33,825 nucleotides of DNA from an uncultured Pseudomonadota bacterium (GCA_903858105.1 CAIOHN010000138.1:1-33825), one strand, 5' to 3'. Counted from the first letter of the stretch, positions 17,101-27,228 are shown. Notes: generated by a model from the sequence alone, not told the origin. Numbers and translations: made by a program.

Positions 17101-18034
17101 TTGCAGCCAGCAGTTTTAAAAGATTTTGCATATCGTCCGGCATGGGCTGTTCCCATTCCATATATTCGCCGGTTGCCGGATGATCCAGTCCCAGTTTGGC
17201 GGCATGCAGCGCCTGGCGCTTAAAGTTTCTAAACGCTTCCGCCAGTGCCTCATTACAATCGGCAGGCATCTGAAAGCGACCGCCATACACTTGGTCGCCG
17301 ACCAGCGGATAGTTGATGTGGGTCATGTGGACTCTGATTTGATGGGTGCGGCCGGTTTCCAGCTTGACCCGAATCAGCGTGTGGCGTTTGAAGCGTTGCT
17401 CAAGGCGATAATGGGTGATGGCTTCTTTGCCACCGCGACGCACCACAGCATTACGCTTGCGATCAACCGGATGCCGGCCAATCGGCTGATTTACCGTGCC
17501 GCCGGCAGTCATCCAGCCTTTTACCAGCGCCAGATATTCGCGATGAATGCTGCGCGCCTGCAATTGTTCGACCAGGCTGTTGTGGGCTTGCAAGGTCTTG
17601 GCAATCATCAGCAAGCCGCTGGTGTCTTTGTCGATGCGATGCACGATGCCGGCGCGCGGCAGTGTATCCAGGCTGGGAACGTGATTAAGCAGCGCATTAA
17701 CCAAGGTGCCATCCCAATTGCCGACCGCCGGATGCACCACCAAACCAGCCGGTTTGTTGACGATTAATATCGAATCGTCTTCGTAAATAATGTCCAGCGG
17801 TATGGCTTCCGGGGTGTACTCGATCACCCGTTCGGCCTCGGCATCCAGCTCGATTTCCTCGCCGCCATCCAGCTTCTCCCGGCCTTTCATTGGCTCGCCA
17901 TCCACCAGCACCCGCCCGGCTTTAACCCAGGTTTGCAGTTTGCTGCGCGAATAATCCGGGAACACTTCAGCCAGACACTGGTCCAGCCGCATTCCCGCTA
18001 GTTCCTCTGGAACCCTTGCCGTTAATATCGTCAT
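17081..18034 (-). CDS. rluD: 23S rRNA pseudouridine synthase RluD
   Basis: S4 domain followed by GIVHRIDKDTSGLLMIAKT and LETGRTHQIRVHMTHINYPLVGDQVYGG; divergent from bamD. Confidence 0.95.
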   Translation of the reverse strand: MTILTARVPEELAGMRLDQCLAEVFPDYSRSKLQTWVKAGRVLVDGEPMKGREKLDGGEEIELDAEAERVIEYTPEAIPLDIIYEDDSILIVNKPAGLVVHPAVGNWDGTLVNALLNHVPSLDTLPRAGIVHRIDKDTSGLLMIAKTLQAHNSLVEQLQARSIHREYLALVKGWMTAGGTVNQPIGRHPVDRKRNAVVRRGGKEAITHYRLEQRFKRHTLIRVKLETGRTHQIRVHMTHINYPLVGDQVYGGRFQMPADCNEALAEAFRNFKRQALHAAKLGLDHPATGEYMEWEQPMPDDMQNLLKLLAANELDQA

Positions 18035-18118
18035 AGTCGTTTTTAAGTTATACTCGCGGCCATAACGCCGCCAAAAAGCTGCAAAAAACCCGCAATATTA
18101 CAACGTGTTGATAAACGT

Positions 18119-18967
18119 ATGCGATTAGTTTTAGTAAAAACCGTTTTTATCCTCAGTCTAGCCTGGATGTTGCAAGGCTGCGAGACCCTTAACTCTTTAA
18201 TGGGCAAAGAATCCTCCTCGACCGGTAATGAGGAAGAATATGCCGGTTGGGACGATAAAACGTTTCACGAAAAAGCCAAAGAAGCGCTGGATAATAAGAA
18301 CTACCAAAAAGCCGTCACCTTATACGAGGCGCTGGAATCACGCTATCCGTTCGGCGACTACGCCGCTCAAGCGCAGTTAAACGTCGCCTTTGCTTATTAT
18401 AAAAACGACGACCCGGAAGCGGCTTTGGCGGCGGCAGATCGATTCATCAAAATCCATCCTCGCAATCCTAGCGTTGATTATGCCTATTATTTAAAAGGCT
18501 TGATCAATTACAACCGCGGCATCGGTTTTATCGACCGCTTTTTGCCGACCGACTCGTCGCAACGTGATCCTGGGCCGGCCAAAGACTCTTACGACAATTT
18601 TCAGGAATTGATCCGCCGTTATCCCAACAGCCAATATGTGGCCGATGCCAAACTGCGGATGATTGCGCTACGTAATAATATGGCGATGCACGAGATTCAC
18701 GTCGCCGATTTCTATATGCGCCGCAAAGCCTACGTCGCAGCCGTCAACCGCGCCAATTACGTGGTTAAAGAATACCAACGCTCCCCGGCCATACCGTTTG
18801 CCTTGCAGATCATGCAAGACGGCTATCGCCAATTGGGTATGGACGAGTTGGCCGCTGATGCCGAACGGATTTACACCTTGAATTATCCGGCTGGCGCACC
18901 ACAAGCCAACTATAAAGACGAAGGCGCCATCCAAAAAGTCTGGGACGCCATGGGTCTGGACAAGTAA
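18119..18967 (+). CDS. bamD: Outer membrane assembly lipoprotein BamD
   Basis: Lipobox LQGC; TPR-like YQKAVTLYEALESRYPFGDYAAQAQLNVAFAYYKNDDPEAALAAADRFIKIHPRNPSVDYAYYLKGL. Confidence 0.96.
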   Translation: MRLVLVKTVFILSLAWMLQGCETLNSLMGKESSSTGNEEEYAGWDDKTFHEKAKEALDNKNYQKAVTLYEALESRYPFGDYAAQAQLNVAFAYYKNDDPEAALAAADRFIKIHPRNPSVDYAYYLKGLINYNRGIGFIDRFLPTDSSQRDPGPAKDSYDNFQELIRRYPNSQYVADAKLRMIALRNNMAMHEIHVADFYMRRKAYVAAVNRANYVVKEYQRSPAIPFALQIMQDGYRQLGMDELAADAERIYTLNYPAGAPQANYKDEGAIQKVWDAMGLDK

Positions 18968-18971
18968 CCGC

Positions 18972-20195
18972 TTGCTGCGCTTCTTGCCTAATCTGCAACG
19001 CTGCGGCCTGGTTTGGCTGTTGCTGAGTGCTGGCATAGTCCGCGCAGCCGAACCGGCGCAGTTGTTTCAAAACCGTTTCTTCACCCTGTCGCAGAACACT
19101 GACCTGCTCTGCGCTACCAGCCAGCAACAATTTACCCCTAACGCCGTACTGGCTGACGTTATCCGCTTTTACGAAGCCGAGCATCCCGGCTTGCGCAAAC
19201 AGGCCGTCGCAGTGCTGACCGACCATAAAAACCAGGATCATCTCGACGACCTGGCCGACTACCGCGAAGACTGCGCCAACAATATCGCCGGTGAGTTATG
19301 TGTGCTGGAAAAATACTGGGGCGACCGCGAGGCGGCCTGGCGCGCCCTGGCTTTGTTCTACGACACCAAAACGGTGGTAAAACACAGCGACGATTATCGC
19401 TACGAAGTCCGCCGTTTCAACGCTGACCATCTGCGCATCTTTGAAAAAGCCATTCGTAAAATTCCGGCATTTTTGCGGCAAAGTATCAGTAAAGCCAAGC
19501 CGGTTAATAATCTGGCACAGGAAATCGCCGACAAGCCCACGGCCATGCAGGAACTGATTCTGGAGGCATTTCAGGAAGATTATAAAACCAGTATCTGGCA
19601 GGATCACACCCACCCTTTGACGCTGGTACCGGGCATAGGCTTTCGGTCGCAAACCGTGGCGCAGGTGTTCAGCGGCCAGAATTTGATCGTGTTTACGGTC
19701 AAGGCCTTTGATAAGGGTAAGGAAGGCGGCACTTATCGCGATATTGGCGTGCAATATCTGGTGGATTTTCGTTTACCCATCGTAGTGCACGAAATAGCCC
19801 ATACCATCGACAACTTCCATTTCTGGAATGGCGAAGACGATCTGTATTTTTTTTACAAATACCACAAGATTTCCAACGACGCGGAGATCATGAAAATCAT
19901 CGCCGACGCCAAATTGCCGCTGTGGCCTTCTAAATGGTTTGAGGCGTTTGAATATCTGGGCGAAGTCAACGAAGGCCGTTACGACGGCACTACTCAAGAA
20001 AAACTGGCAGAATTGGTCGCGCAATACATTCTAATTCCAGAGCGGCTGTTGCAAAGCGCGCCAGCCGCTTACAAATGGCTACATGACGATATTTTTCGCG
20101 GCATCGAGTATCAGGGCTATGATCGCTGCTCGGTGCCGCTGACCCGGCCTTTGAGTTGGTGGCAGCACGCTACCGGTAAAATGTTGGGCAATTAA
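18972..20195 (+). CDS. Secreted putative zinc metallopeptidase (HExxH) of unknown family
   Basis: Signal peptide LVWLLLSAGIVRA|AEP; VVHEIAHTIDNFHFW; downstream EKLAELVAQY may supply a further ligand. TTG start 4 bp after the bamD stop. Confidence 0.7.
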   Translation: MLRFLPNLQRCGLVWLLLSAGIVRAAEPAQLFQNRFFTLSQNTDLLCATSQQQFTPNAVLADVIRFYEAEHPGLRKQAVAVLTDHKNQDHLDDLADYREDCANNIAGELCVLEKYWGDREAAWRALALFYDTKTVVKHSDDYRYEVRRFNADHLRIFEKAIRKIPAFLRQSISKAKPVNNLAQEIADKPTAMQELILEAFQEDYKTSIWQDHTHPLTLVPGIGFRSQTVAQVFSGQNLIVFTVKAFDKGKEGGTYRDIGVQYLVDFRLPIVVHEIAHTIDNFHFWNGEDDLYFFYKYHKISNDAEIMKIIADAKLPLWPSKWFEAFEYLGEVNEGRYDGTTQEKLAELVAQYILIPERLLQSAPAAYKWLHDDIFRGIEYQGYDRCSVPLTRPLSWWQHATGKMLGN

Positions 20196-20249
20196 AACCG
20201 GCGACGCCTTGTGGTATGCTTGAAATGCTGACAAACAGTGGAGTTGAAC

Positions 20250-20849
20250 ATGGTATTGTCACTGAATATAGATCTGGATAAACATTACACCTACGCTGAT
20301 TACCTGACCTGGCCCGACGAGTTTCGTTGCGAACTCATCGACGGCAAAATTTATATGATGTCGCCCGCACCACTGCTGACGCATCAGGATGTGGCCGGCG
20401 AAATTTTCCGTCAGGCTGCCAACGCTTTACTCGGCAAATCCTGCAGAGCCTTCATCGCTCCCTTGGATGTACGCCTGCCCAATCCCAGTCAAGCCGACGA
20501 TGAAACCGCCGACACGGTGGTGCAACCCGACGTACTGGTAGTGTGCGACGCCAACAAACTGGACAGACGCGGCGTACGCGGCGCGCCGGATTGGGTGGTG
20601 GAAGTATTGTCGCCATCCACTGCGGGTCGCGATCAAATTCAAAAACGCGCGCTTTACGAACGTCACGGCATACGCGAATACTGGCTGGTTCATCCACTGG
20701 ATCATGTGCTGACTATTTATAAACTCAACGATAACAGTTACGGCAAGCCGGAGATCAGCGAATTAAAAGGCCAAACGCCGGTTACAGCCGTGCCTGGACT
20801 GACAATCGACTGGGATCAACTGGCCCCATATTTACCAAACGACGCTTAA
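20250..20849 (+). CDS. Uma2 family endonuclease-like protein (DUF820)
   Basis: YTYADYLTWPDEFRCELIDGKIYMMSPAP...VQPDVLVVCD...GAPDWVVEVLSPSTAGRDQIQKRALYERHGIREYWLVHP. Confidence 0.93.
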   Translation: MVLSLNIDLDKHYTYADYLTWPDEFRCELIDGKIYMMSPAPLLTHQDVAGEIFRQAANALLGKSCRAFIAPLDVRLPNPSQADDETADTVVQPDVLVVCDANKLDRRGVRGAPDWVVEVLSPSTAGRDQIQKRALYERHGIREYWLVHPLDHVLTIYKLNDNSYGKPEISELKGQTPVTAVPGLTIDWDQLAPYLPNDA

Positions 20850-20853
20850 GCTC

Positions 20854-21408
20854 ATGAAAAAACCGCAAACCCTGTCTCTGCAAGAACAATTACTCAAATC
20901 CGGCTTGAGCAATGATGCCAAACTCAAGCAAGTCAAAGCCGAGAAACGCAAGCAAACCAAGCTGGAGCGCAATAATGGCGTAGAAGTGGTTGACGAAATC
21001 AAGCTCAGCGCTGAACAACTGCGCCAACAGCAGACAGAACGTGATCGCGAGTTAAATCGGCAGCGCAAGCTGGCCGACGAGCAAAAAGCCTTGGCTGCGC
21101 AGATCAAACAAATCGTGGAGATGAATCGCATCGAGCAAGACCACAACGGCGCGGCTTACAATTTTAACGACGATAACAAAGTTAAAACCCTGTATGTCGC
21201 AGAAAAAGTCCGGCTGGCGTTAGTCAACGGTCGCGCCGGTATTGCCAAACTGGACGGCCATTATGAAATCGTGCCAGCGGAAATCGCCCGTAAAGTCCAG
21301 GATAGAGATGCCCACAGCATTGTGGTGTTAAATGCAGCCACCCAGGATATGCCCGCTGCTGACGATCCGTATGCCGAGTTTCAGATTCCTGATGATTTGA
21401 TGTGGTGA
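20854..21408 (+). CDS. DUF2058 (YaiL-like) family protein
   Basis: LSLQEQLLKSGLSNDAKLKQVKAEKRKQTKLERN...AYNFNDDNKVKTLYVAEKVRLALVNGRAGIAKLDGHYEIVPAEIARKVQDRD. Confidence 0.9.
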   Translation: MKKPQTLSLQEQLLKSGLSNDAKLKQVKAEKRKQTKLERNNGVEVVDEIKLSAEQLRQQQTERDRELNRQRKLADEQKALAAQIKQIVEMNRIEQDHNGAAYNFNDDNKVKTLYVAEKVRLALVNGRAGIAKLDGHYEIVPAEIARKVQDRDAHSIVVLNAATQDMPAADDPYAEFQIPDDLMW

Positions 21409-21410
21409 AA

Positions 21411-22100
21411 TTAGACCTTCCGAAAAATCAAATCCCAAACCCCGTGCCCCAAACCCAGACCACGGTTCTCGAACTTGGTTAATGGCCGATAATCAGGCCG
21501 CTCGCAAAAGTCGTTGCTGGGGCTGCTGTTTTTCAAACCAGTACCCGCCGATAAAATCCCCAGCATGTCCTTGGAATAGTGTTCCCAATCGGTGGCGGCA
21601 TGAAAATAGCCGCCGACCATCAGCTTTTTGTTCAGCAATTCGACAAAACTCGGCCGCACAATACGCCGCTTGTGATGCCGCCGTTTCTGCCACGGGTCAG
21701 GAAAAAACAGATGCACCCCAGCCAGACTGTGATCGGGGATTTTTTGCTCCAAAATCTCGATGGCATCGTGGTGATAAATCCGAACATTACTAATGCCGCG
21801 CTGATCCAGCAACATCATCAAATGCCCAACGCCAGGCCTGTGTACCTCTATGCCTAAATAATTCAAATCTGGATTAGCTTCTGCCATCGCCGCCAGACTG
21901 TCGCCGTTGCCAAAACCAATTTCCACGATTAACGGTGCCTGCCGACCAAAAACCAAAGCCGCGTCGAAATCCTGCTGCGGCGACAGGCAATATTTATCCC
22001 AATGACTTTCGAGCGCCAATTTCTGCCCGGCCGTAGCCCGGCCTTGGCGACGGATGAAGCTTTTGATTTTGGCAGGGTCGATTTTTTTGGCTTCGGTCAT
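21411..22100 (-). CDS. trmB: tRNA (guanine-N7-)-methyltransferase
   Basis: LIVEIGFGNGDSLAAMA...NYLGIEVHRPGVGHLM...VHLFFPDPWQKRRHHKRRIV. Confidence 0.96.
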   Translation of the reverse strand: MTEAKKIDPAKIKSFIRRQGRATAGQKLALESHWDKYCLSPQQDFDAALVFGRQAPLIVEIGFGNGDSLAAMAEANPDLNYLGIEVHRPGVGHLMMLLDQRGISNVRIYHHDAIEILEQKIPDHSLAGVHLFFPDPWQKRRHHKRRIVRPSFVELLNKKLMVGGYFHAATDWEHYSKDMLGILSAGTGLKNSSPSNDFCERPDYRPLTKFENRGLGLGHGVWDLIFRKV

Positions 22101-22139
22101 GGGAAATATCTAGTTGGCCGGGTAGAACATGAGTTAAAT

Positions 22140-22170
22140 GTAGCCCGGAAGTAGCGCAGCAAAATCCGGG
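22140..22170. repeat. Short dispersed REP-like palindrome
   Basis: GTAGCCCGGAAGTAGCGCAGCAAAATCCGGG, similar to a motif I recall as widespread in proteobacterial intergenic DNA. Confidence 0.5.
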
Positions 22171-22180
22171 AATTAAGCTA

Positions 22181-22501
22181 TCAATCCCGAATCTGCTCCA
22201 GCCTGACCTTCGCGGCCAAACCAAACATAGAATCTGGATCTTTACTGAAAATTTGCTGCAGCACCGATAAACTGGGCTTTTCCAACAAGGCGATGGCTCG
22301 CAGCCGCACCGAGGCATGATGGGCGTTTAAGGCTGCCAATTCGGTGAGATAGGCGTTGGCATCGTTTAGCAGTTTGAGGATCACCTTTTCCGGGTCATCA
22401 GTAAACAAATCGCGCACCAGCTCGCCATGTTGCTCCTGCAAACGGATCAAGTCGCGGCGATCGAGTTTTTTGGGTTCGGTGGGGTCGTCGCAGCAAGCCA
22501 T
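22181..22501 (-). CDS. Hypothetical protein, helical
   Basis: 106 aa MACCDDPTEPKKLDRRDLIRLQEQHGELVRDLF...; sits in a co-oriented cluster. Confidence 0.6.
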   Translation of the reverse strand: MACCDDPTEPKKLDRRDLIRLQEQHGELVRDLFTDDPEKVILKLLNDANAYLTELAALNAHHASVRLRAIALLEKPSLSVLQQIFSKDPDSMFGLAAKVRLEQIRD

Positions 22502-22524
22502 AGAATTTATACGCCTAAATTGTG

Positions 22525-22707
22525 TTAGCTCAGCAACTGGTTAAATTCAAACTCGCAGCCGCCACAACCAGAAGCAGCACCGGTGATGCGAGAAATACGC
22601 TCCGGATCGGTAATACCTTCGGCTAGCAGTTTTTTGATTTGCTGGGCGGTGGTGCCGCTGCAATAGCAAATCACATCGTTTTCGGTGTTTGGATTAACGG
22701 CATTCAT
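22525..22707 (-). CDS. Bacterioferritin-associated ferredoxin-like [2Fe-2S] protein
   Basis: MNAVNPNTENDVICYCSGTTAQQIKKLLAEGITDPERISRITGAASGCGGCEFEFNQLL: CxC...CxxC BFD-like pattern. Confidence 0.8.
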   Translation of the reverse strand: MNAVNPNTENDVICYCSGTTAQQIKKLLAEGITDPERISRITGAASGCGGCEFEFNQLLS

Positions 22708-22732
22708 GAAAAAAACAGAGATAATGCAATAT

Positions 22733-22972
22733 TTAGTTGATTGATTCCGGTTGCCAGCGCATTTGAATGGTATCGGCCGAAAGGTCAGCGCCACAGCCCC
22801 ACTCGACAAAGTACTGACCATTGTAAACCCGCTCAAACTCCGCCCGGTCTTTCAGCGGCGCAAAAACTTCGGAGTCCAAATAGGGTTTTACGTCAAACAA
22901 ACCGGCTTTTCCCTCATCAGTAATGATATAGAGCAAATAATCATCCTTGGGGACAATGTCGATGATTTTCAT
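22733..22972 (-). CDS. DUF2442 domain protein
   Basis: MKIIDIVPKDDYLLYIITDEGKAGLFDVKPYLDSEVFAPLKDRAEFERVYNGQYFVEWGCGADLSADTI. Confidence 0.88.
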   Translation of the reverse strand: MKIIDIVPKDDYLLYIITDEGKAGLFDVKPYLDSEVFAPLKDRAEFERVYNGQYFVEWGCGADLSADTIQMRWQPESIN

Positions 22973-23241
22973 TGATCCAGCCCCCGAATAGGGAATCGCT
23001 TGTTACCGTTAATAGCTAATTGCCAGTCGGCGATTAGATCGTCTTGGTGAATTTCAATCCAGGCGCCAACCAGTTTATGCTTCTTCATCGGTAGCGCTCC
23101 CGCCAATATCGTTCCGTCTTGAATCGCATAAACCGCCGTTTGCCCCTGATATTCAGCATGGATATGCAGCACATTTTTCTTATCCGTATCATAGAAAAAC
23201 ATACGGATAAGGATACCGTAGAACATCGAAATGGTTGGCAC
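22969..23241 (-). CDS. DUF4160 domain protein
   Basis: GTG start; MPTISMFYGILIRMFFYDTDKKNVLHIHAEYQGQTAVYAIQDGTILAGALPMKKHKLVGAWIEIHQDDL; 4-bp overlap with DUF2442 gene. Confidence 0.88.
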   Translation of the reverse strand: MPTISMFYGILIRMFFYDTDKKNVLHIHAEYQGQTAVYAIQDGTILAGALPMKKHKLVGAWIEIHQDDLIADWQLAINGNKRFPIRGLDQ

Positions 23242-23253
23242 AGCAACTCTCGA

Positions 23254-24231
23254 TTACAAAAACAACCCATCAATCGGCGAAGATGCCGAGGCAAAACGTT
23301 TGCGCGGCATACGACCGGCCAGAAAGGCTTCGCGGCCGGCTTCTATGCCTTTTTTCATGGCGGAGGCCATCAACACCGGGTTTTTAGCGGCAGCGATGGC
23401 GGTGTTCATCAATACGCCGGCGCAGCCCAATTCCATGGCAATCGCCGCATCCGAGGCAGTGCCGACACCGGCATCCACCAAAATAGGCACTTTGGCGTTT
23501 TCGACGATAGTCAAAATATTGTACGGGTTGCGGATACCCAAACCGGAACCAATCGGCGCGGCCAGTGGCATGACCGCAACGCAGCCTATCTCTTCCAGGC
23601 GTTTGGCGGCAATCGGGTCGTCGTTGGTGTAAACCATCACGTCAAAACCGTCTTTTACCAGCAATTCGGCGGCGACATAGGTTTCTGCGACATCCGGGAA
23701 TAAGGTCAGCTGATCGGCCAGCACTTCCAATTTGACCAGTTTGTGCCCACCTAACAGTTCGCGCGCCAAACGGCAGGTGCGTACCGCGTCGTCGGCGGTG
23801 TAGCAGCCGGCGGTATTGGGCAGGATGGTATATTTGTCCGGCGAAATCACATCCAGCAAACTCGGCTCGCCAGGGTTTTGACCGATGTTGGTGCGGCGAA
23901 TGGCAACGGTGATGATCTCTGCACCGCTGGCTTCGGTCGCCAGACGGGTTTCTTCCAGATCTTTATATTTACCGGAGCCGACCAATAGCCGCGAGTGGTA
24001 AATTTTACCGGCCAGCGTAAAAAAATCGTCTTGTCCGCCGCCGATGGCTTGCACGATTTCCAGACGGTCATCGGCTTGCAAGCGCTGACTAGCGTGTTGG
24101 GTGTAGGGCAGTATATCTTTGTTCAATTCCACGGCGATACGCTTGCCAGTCAAACCCAAATCGGCAATTACGTCAGCAACTGTGGCGTTTTCGCCGTATT
24201 CGCGATTGTCGCCATTGACCTGTATTTTCAT
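23254..24231 (-). CDS. thiSG: ThiS-ThiG fusion (sulfur carrier protein / thiazole synthase)
   Basis: N-term [27 protein letters not shown]...[10 protein letters not shown] (ThiS) continuous with [44 protein letters not shown] (ThiG). Confidence 0.95.
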   Translation of the reverse strand: MKIQVNGDNREYGENATVADVIADLGLTGKRIAVELNKDILPYTQHASQRLQADDRLEIVQAIGGGQDDFFTLAGKIYHSRLLVGSGKYKDLEETRLATEASGAEIITVAIRRTNIGQNPGEPSLLDVISPDKYTILPNTAGCYTADDAVRTCRLARELLGGHKLVKLEVLADQLTLFPDVAETYVAAELLVKDGFDVMVYTNDDPIAAKRLEEIGCVAVMPLAAPIGSGLGIRNPYNILTIVENAKVPILVDAGVGTASDAAIAMELGCAGVLMNTAIAAAKNPVLMASAMKKGIEAGREAFLAGRMPRKRFASASSPIDGLFL

Positions 24232-25310
24232 GCTGTTAAACCTTGCTTTTTAGTGCGGCGGCGTTGTACTGCGCCTGCCAAATCATGGAGTAATTTAACG
24301 CTGTCATCCCACGCCAGACAGGCATCGGTAATACTTTGTCCAAAAACTAAAGGCTTGCCGTCTTCGACATCCTGGCGACCGCCCACCAAATGGCTTTCTA
24401 CCATGGCGCCGATGATGCGGCTATCGCCTTGTCTGATTTGCCCGGACACGTCTTGCGCCACCAGCATTTGCCGTTCGTATTTTTTCAGGCTGTTGGCGTG
24501 ACTGAAATCGATCATGATGTTGGGACGCAGACCGGCTTTTTGCAGGCCTTCGGCTACTTGGTCGACGCTGACTTCGTCATAATTAGGTCTGTCGTTGCCG
24601 CCACGCAGAATGATATGCGCGTCTTCGTTGCCGCGCGTCGAGAAAATCGCCGAACGGCCTTCTTTGGTTAAGGACAGAAAATGGTGTGGGCTCATCGCCG
24701 CATTGATCGCGTCGATAGCGATTTTGATGCCACCGTCTGTGGCATTTTTAAAACCGACCGGGCACGACAATCCAGAAGCCAGTTCGCGATGCACCTGACT
24801 TTCTGTAGTACGCGCACCTATCGCGCCCCAGGAAATCAAATCGGATACATATTGCGGGGTGATCAAATCCAGATATTCGGTAGCAGCCGGCACACCCAGA
24901 TTATTAACGTCCGACAATAACTGCCGGGCCATATGCAAACCCTTGTTAATGTTAAAACTGGAGTTTAAATCCGGGTCGTTGATCAGGCCTTTCCAGCCCA
25001 CAGTGGTGCGCGGCTTTTCAAAATACACCCGCATCACGATCACCAGATCGTTTTGCAACTCATCCATCACGTCTTTCAAACGGCGGGCATATTCGACAGC
25101 CGCAGCCGGATCGTGGATCGAGCAGGGGCCGATAATCACCAGCAATCTATCGTCGTCACCGGTAAGTATGTTGTGAATCGCTGCCCGTGTGTGCAGGATG
25201 GTCTCTGCAGCCCGCTCGGTCATTGGGATTTCTTCATGAACCTGAATCGGCGCTACCACGTCCTTGGTTTCACAAATTCTTAAATCATCGGTGTTATAGT
25301 TAATTGGCAT
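24228..25310 (-). CDS. aroG: 3-deoxy-7-phosphoheptulonate synthase (class I)
   Basis: [24 protein letters not shown]...[24 protein letters not shown]...[27 protein letters not shown] 25310 preferred over TTG 25322. Confidence 0.96.
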   Translation of the reverse strand: MPINYNTDDLRICETKDVVAPIQVHEEIPMTERAAETILHTRAAIHNILTGDDDRLLVIIGPCSIHDPAAAVEYARRLKDVMDELQNDLVIVMRVYFEKPRTTVGWKGLINDPDLNSSFNINKGLHMARQLLSDVNNLGVPAATEYLDLITPQYVSDLISWGAIGARTTESQVHRELASGLSCPVGFKNATDGGIKIAIDAINAAMSPHHFLSLTKEGRSAIFSTRGNEDAHIILRGGNDRPNYDEVSVDQVAEGLQKAGLRPNIMIDFSHANSLKKYERQMLVAQDVSGQIRQGDSRIIGAMVESHLVGGRQDVEDGKPLVFGQSITDACLAWDDSVKLLHDLAGAVQRRRTKKQGLTA

Positions 25311-25417
25311 GACACTCAGCAATAAGCTTTCAGTAGATGGATTAAGCGACCATTTTAACCGTTTTGCCGCGTCGATGTTACAAAGTAATGCCGAAGCCCA
25401 CTTGAGAAAATCTGGAT

Positions 25418-26212
25418 ATGACTGACGACAGACCTATTAAACGCTGCTTGACCGTGTGCCTGGCGCAATCGTTTGAATTTGCCCGCTTGCGAGAAAAACT
25501 CCTCGATACCACCCGCGCGCAGTTGTTTAGAAACGCGCTGGTGATCGACTACAAAACCGGTTGCGCCATTGTATTTGCCTATGGGGTCATGGTTTGCTGG
25601 AATGTCAATCTCGACGACCGCCACGCCTTGCAGGACTTGCTACTGGATTACGCGATCAAGCCGGACGCCGAACCGCAAGAGGATAATTTTAGCTACGAAG
25701 TGGGTTGCGAAAATGACCGCTTTCAGCACGATCATATAGAACTGCAATCCGCCGATTTTAAAGTGCTGTTGGCGCTATCGCATGCCATGGCGCAATCGAT
25801 CAAACTGGCTGCGTTTGAAGGCCACGCCATAGATACCATTCGCGCCACCAGCCATTTGCCGCAATCCTTGGCACGAGAAGGCAAAATCAAGCTTAACCGC
25901 AAAACTATGGCGATGATTCGCGGGCAGTTATTTCTGACCAAAAGCGACATCATTTTAAATTACGACCTGCTGGATACGCCCGAGTTTTTCTGGGAGCACC
26001 CGGAATATCAACAGATTTATTCCATGGCCGCCAATTACCTGGAAATCCAGCAGCGCACCGATGTGCTATCCAAAAAACTGGAAACGATTCATGAGCTGTT
26101 AGAAATGCTGGCCGACGAGCAAAAGCACCAGCATTCATCGACTTTAGAATGGATCATCATCTGGTTGATTGCGGTAGAGATTGTGATGTCGATTTTGGAT
26201 AAAGTGTTTTGA
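25418..26212 (+). CDS. RMD1/RMND1-like DUF155 family protein with C-terminal TM
   Basis: CAIVFAYGVMVCWNV...LNRKTMAMIRGQLFLTKSDIILNYDLLDTPEFFWEHPEYQQIYSMAANYLEIQQRTDVLSKKLETIHELLEML. Confidence 0.88.
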   Translation: MTDDRPIKRCLTVCLAQSFEFARLREKLLDTTRAQLFRNALVIDYKTGCAIVFAYGVMVCWNVNLDDRHALQDLLLDYAIKPDAEPQEDNFSYEVGCENDRFQHDHIELQSADFKVLLALSHAMAQSIKLAAFEGHAIDTIRATSHLPQSLAREGKIKLNRKTMAMIRGQLFLTKSDIILNYDLLDTPEFFWEHPEYQQIYSMAANYLEIQQRTDVLSKKLETIHELLEMLADEQKHQHSSTLEWIIIWLIAVEIVMSILDKVF

Positions 26213-26348
26213 CAGTATTCACTGACATCGCGCACAATCTAGCTACCGATTAAGCTGATTCTTACGGCATCGGTAGATAATAGCAACGCTGTTTCCAAGC
26301 TCCAGAAAGGACTCAATCCAGCACTCACCATTTGAAAAGGAAAAAACA

Positions 26349-27023
26349 GTGAAAAGACTCGCCAAACTACTAGCCGTTTTATTACTCTCGTCGACCGCAA
26401 ATGCCGCGCAACAGCTGAGCTACAACGGTCATTTGCTTACTGATTCCGGTAATTTTCATGTCGGCGATACGTTTGCAGGCCAATTTAGCTTTAATCCGGA
26501 CTCACCGGATTTAAGTGCATACCAAACGCCGCCGAATGTATCGAGCCCGCGTATCGAATTAAGCTATTTGCATAAGCAATCGTCGTCCATAGCCATTAAC
26601 AAGGAACCGGCCTTGCTGGGCAACTACAAAATTGAAGTGCATTTTGAAAACGACTTTACGCTTACCCAAGCCATGATCAATGGCATCGGCCTTAATGGCA
26701 GAGTAGCGGCTGGCACTTATGACATGGCAGACATTAGCGATAGTAGCAACGACCCGGCGTCGATCAATACTACCTATACAATTATGGCCTTGTTTGCCCA
26801 AGACACTTTCACGGCTACCGATATTGAAACCCAGAACTATCAGGGCATTTTTGACACAGACTTACAGCCGGTGTTTTATGCATTTCAAATCCGCTCAGCC
26901 GGGAATGTCTCTATCGGCTCGATTGATCATTATGCCATAGCCGCAGTGCCGCTACCTGGCGCAGTTTGGCTGTTTGGCTCAGCATTTGCCGGCCTGGCTT
27001 GGCGGTCCCGTCGATCGGCTTAG
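26349..27023 (+). CDS. VPLPx-CTERM/PEP-CTERM-like sorted protein (paralog 1)
   Basis: Signal peptide; C-terminal VPLPGAVWLFGSAFAGLAWRSRRSA; N-terminal domain similar to CDS 28195-28917. Confidence 0.85.
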   Translation: MKRLAKLLAVLLLSSTANAAQQLSYNGHLLTDSGNFHVGDTFAGQFSFNPDSPDLSAYQTPPNVSSPRIELSYLHKQSSSIAINKEPALLGNYKIEVHFENDFTLTQAMINGIGLNGRVAAGTYDMADISDSSNDPASINTTYTIMALFAQDTFTATDIETQNYQGIFDTDLQPVFYAFQIRSAGNVSIGSIDHYAIAAVPLPGAVWLFGSAFAGLAWRSRRSA

Positions 27024-27228
27024 AGATTTAAATTGCCCTGGCGATTGTGGCTAGCGGCTTTTAACAAAAAATATCCTGCAGATTAGATACTCCAGCCTGA
27101 TAGTCAATTCGCTATAAAGTAAACAGGCTGGCAATCGTCAAACGTTGCGATAATCTTTGCCGCTGGAAAATCTTGCACAAAGTCCGCTCACTTTTCAAGT
27201 TAGAATGCTATAGTTTATTCTGCAAGCG

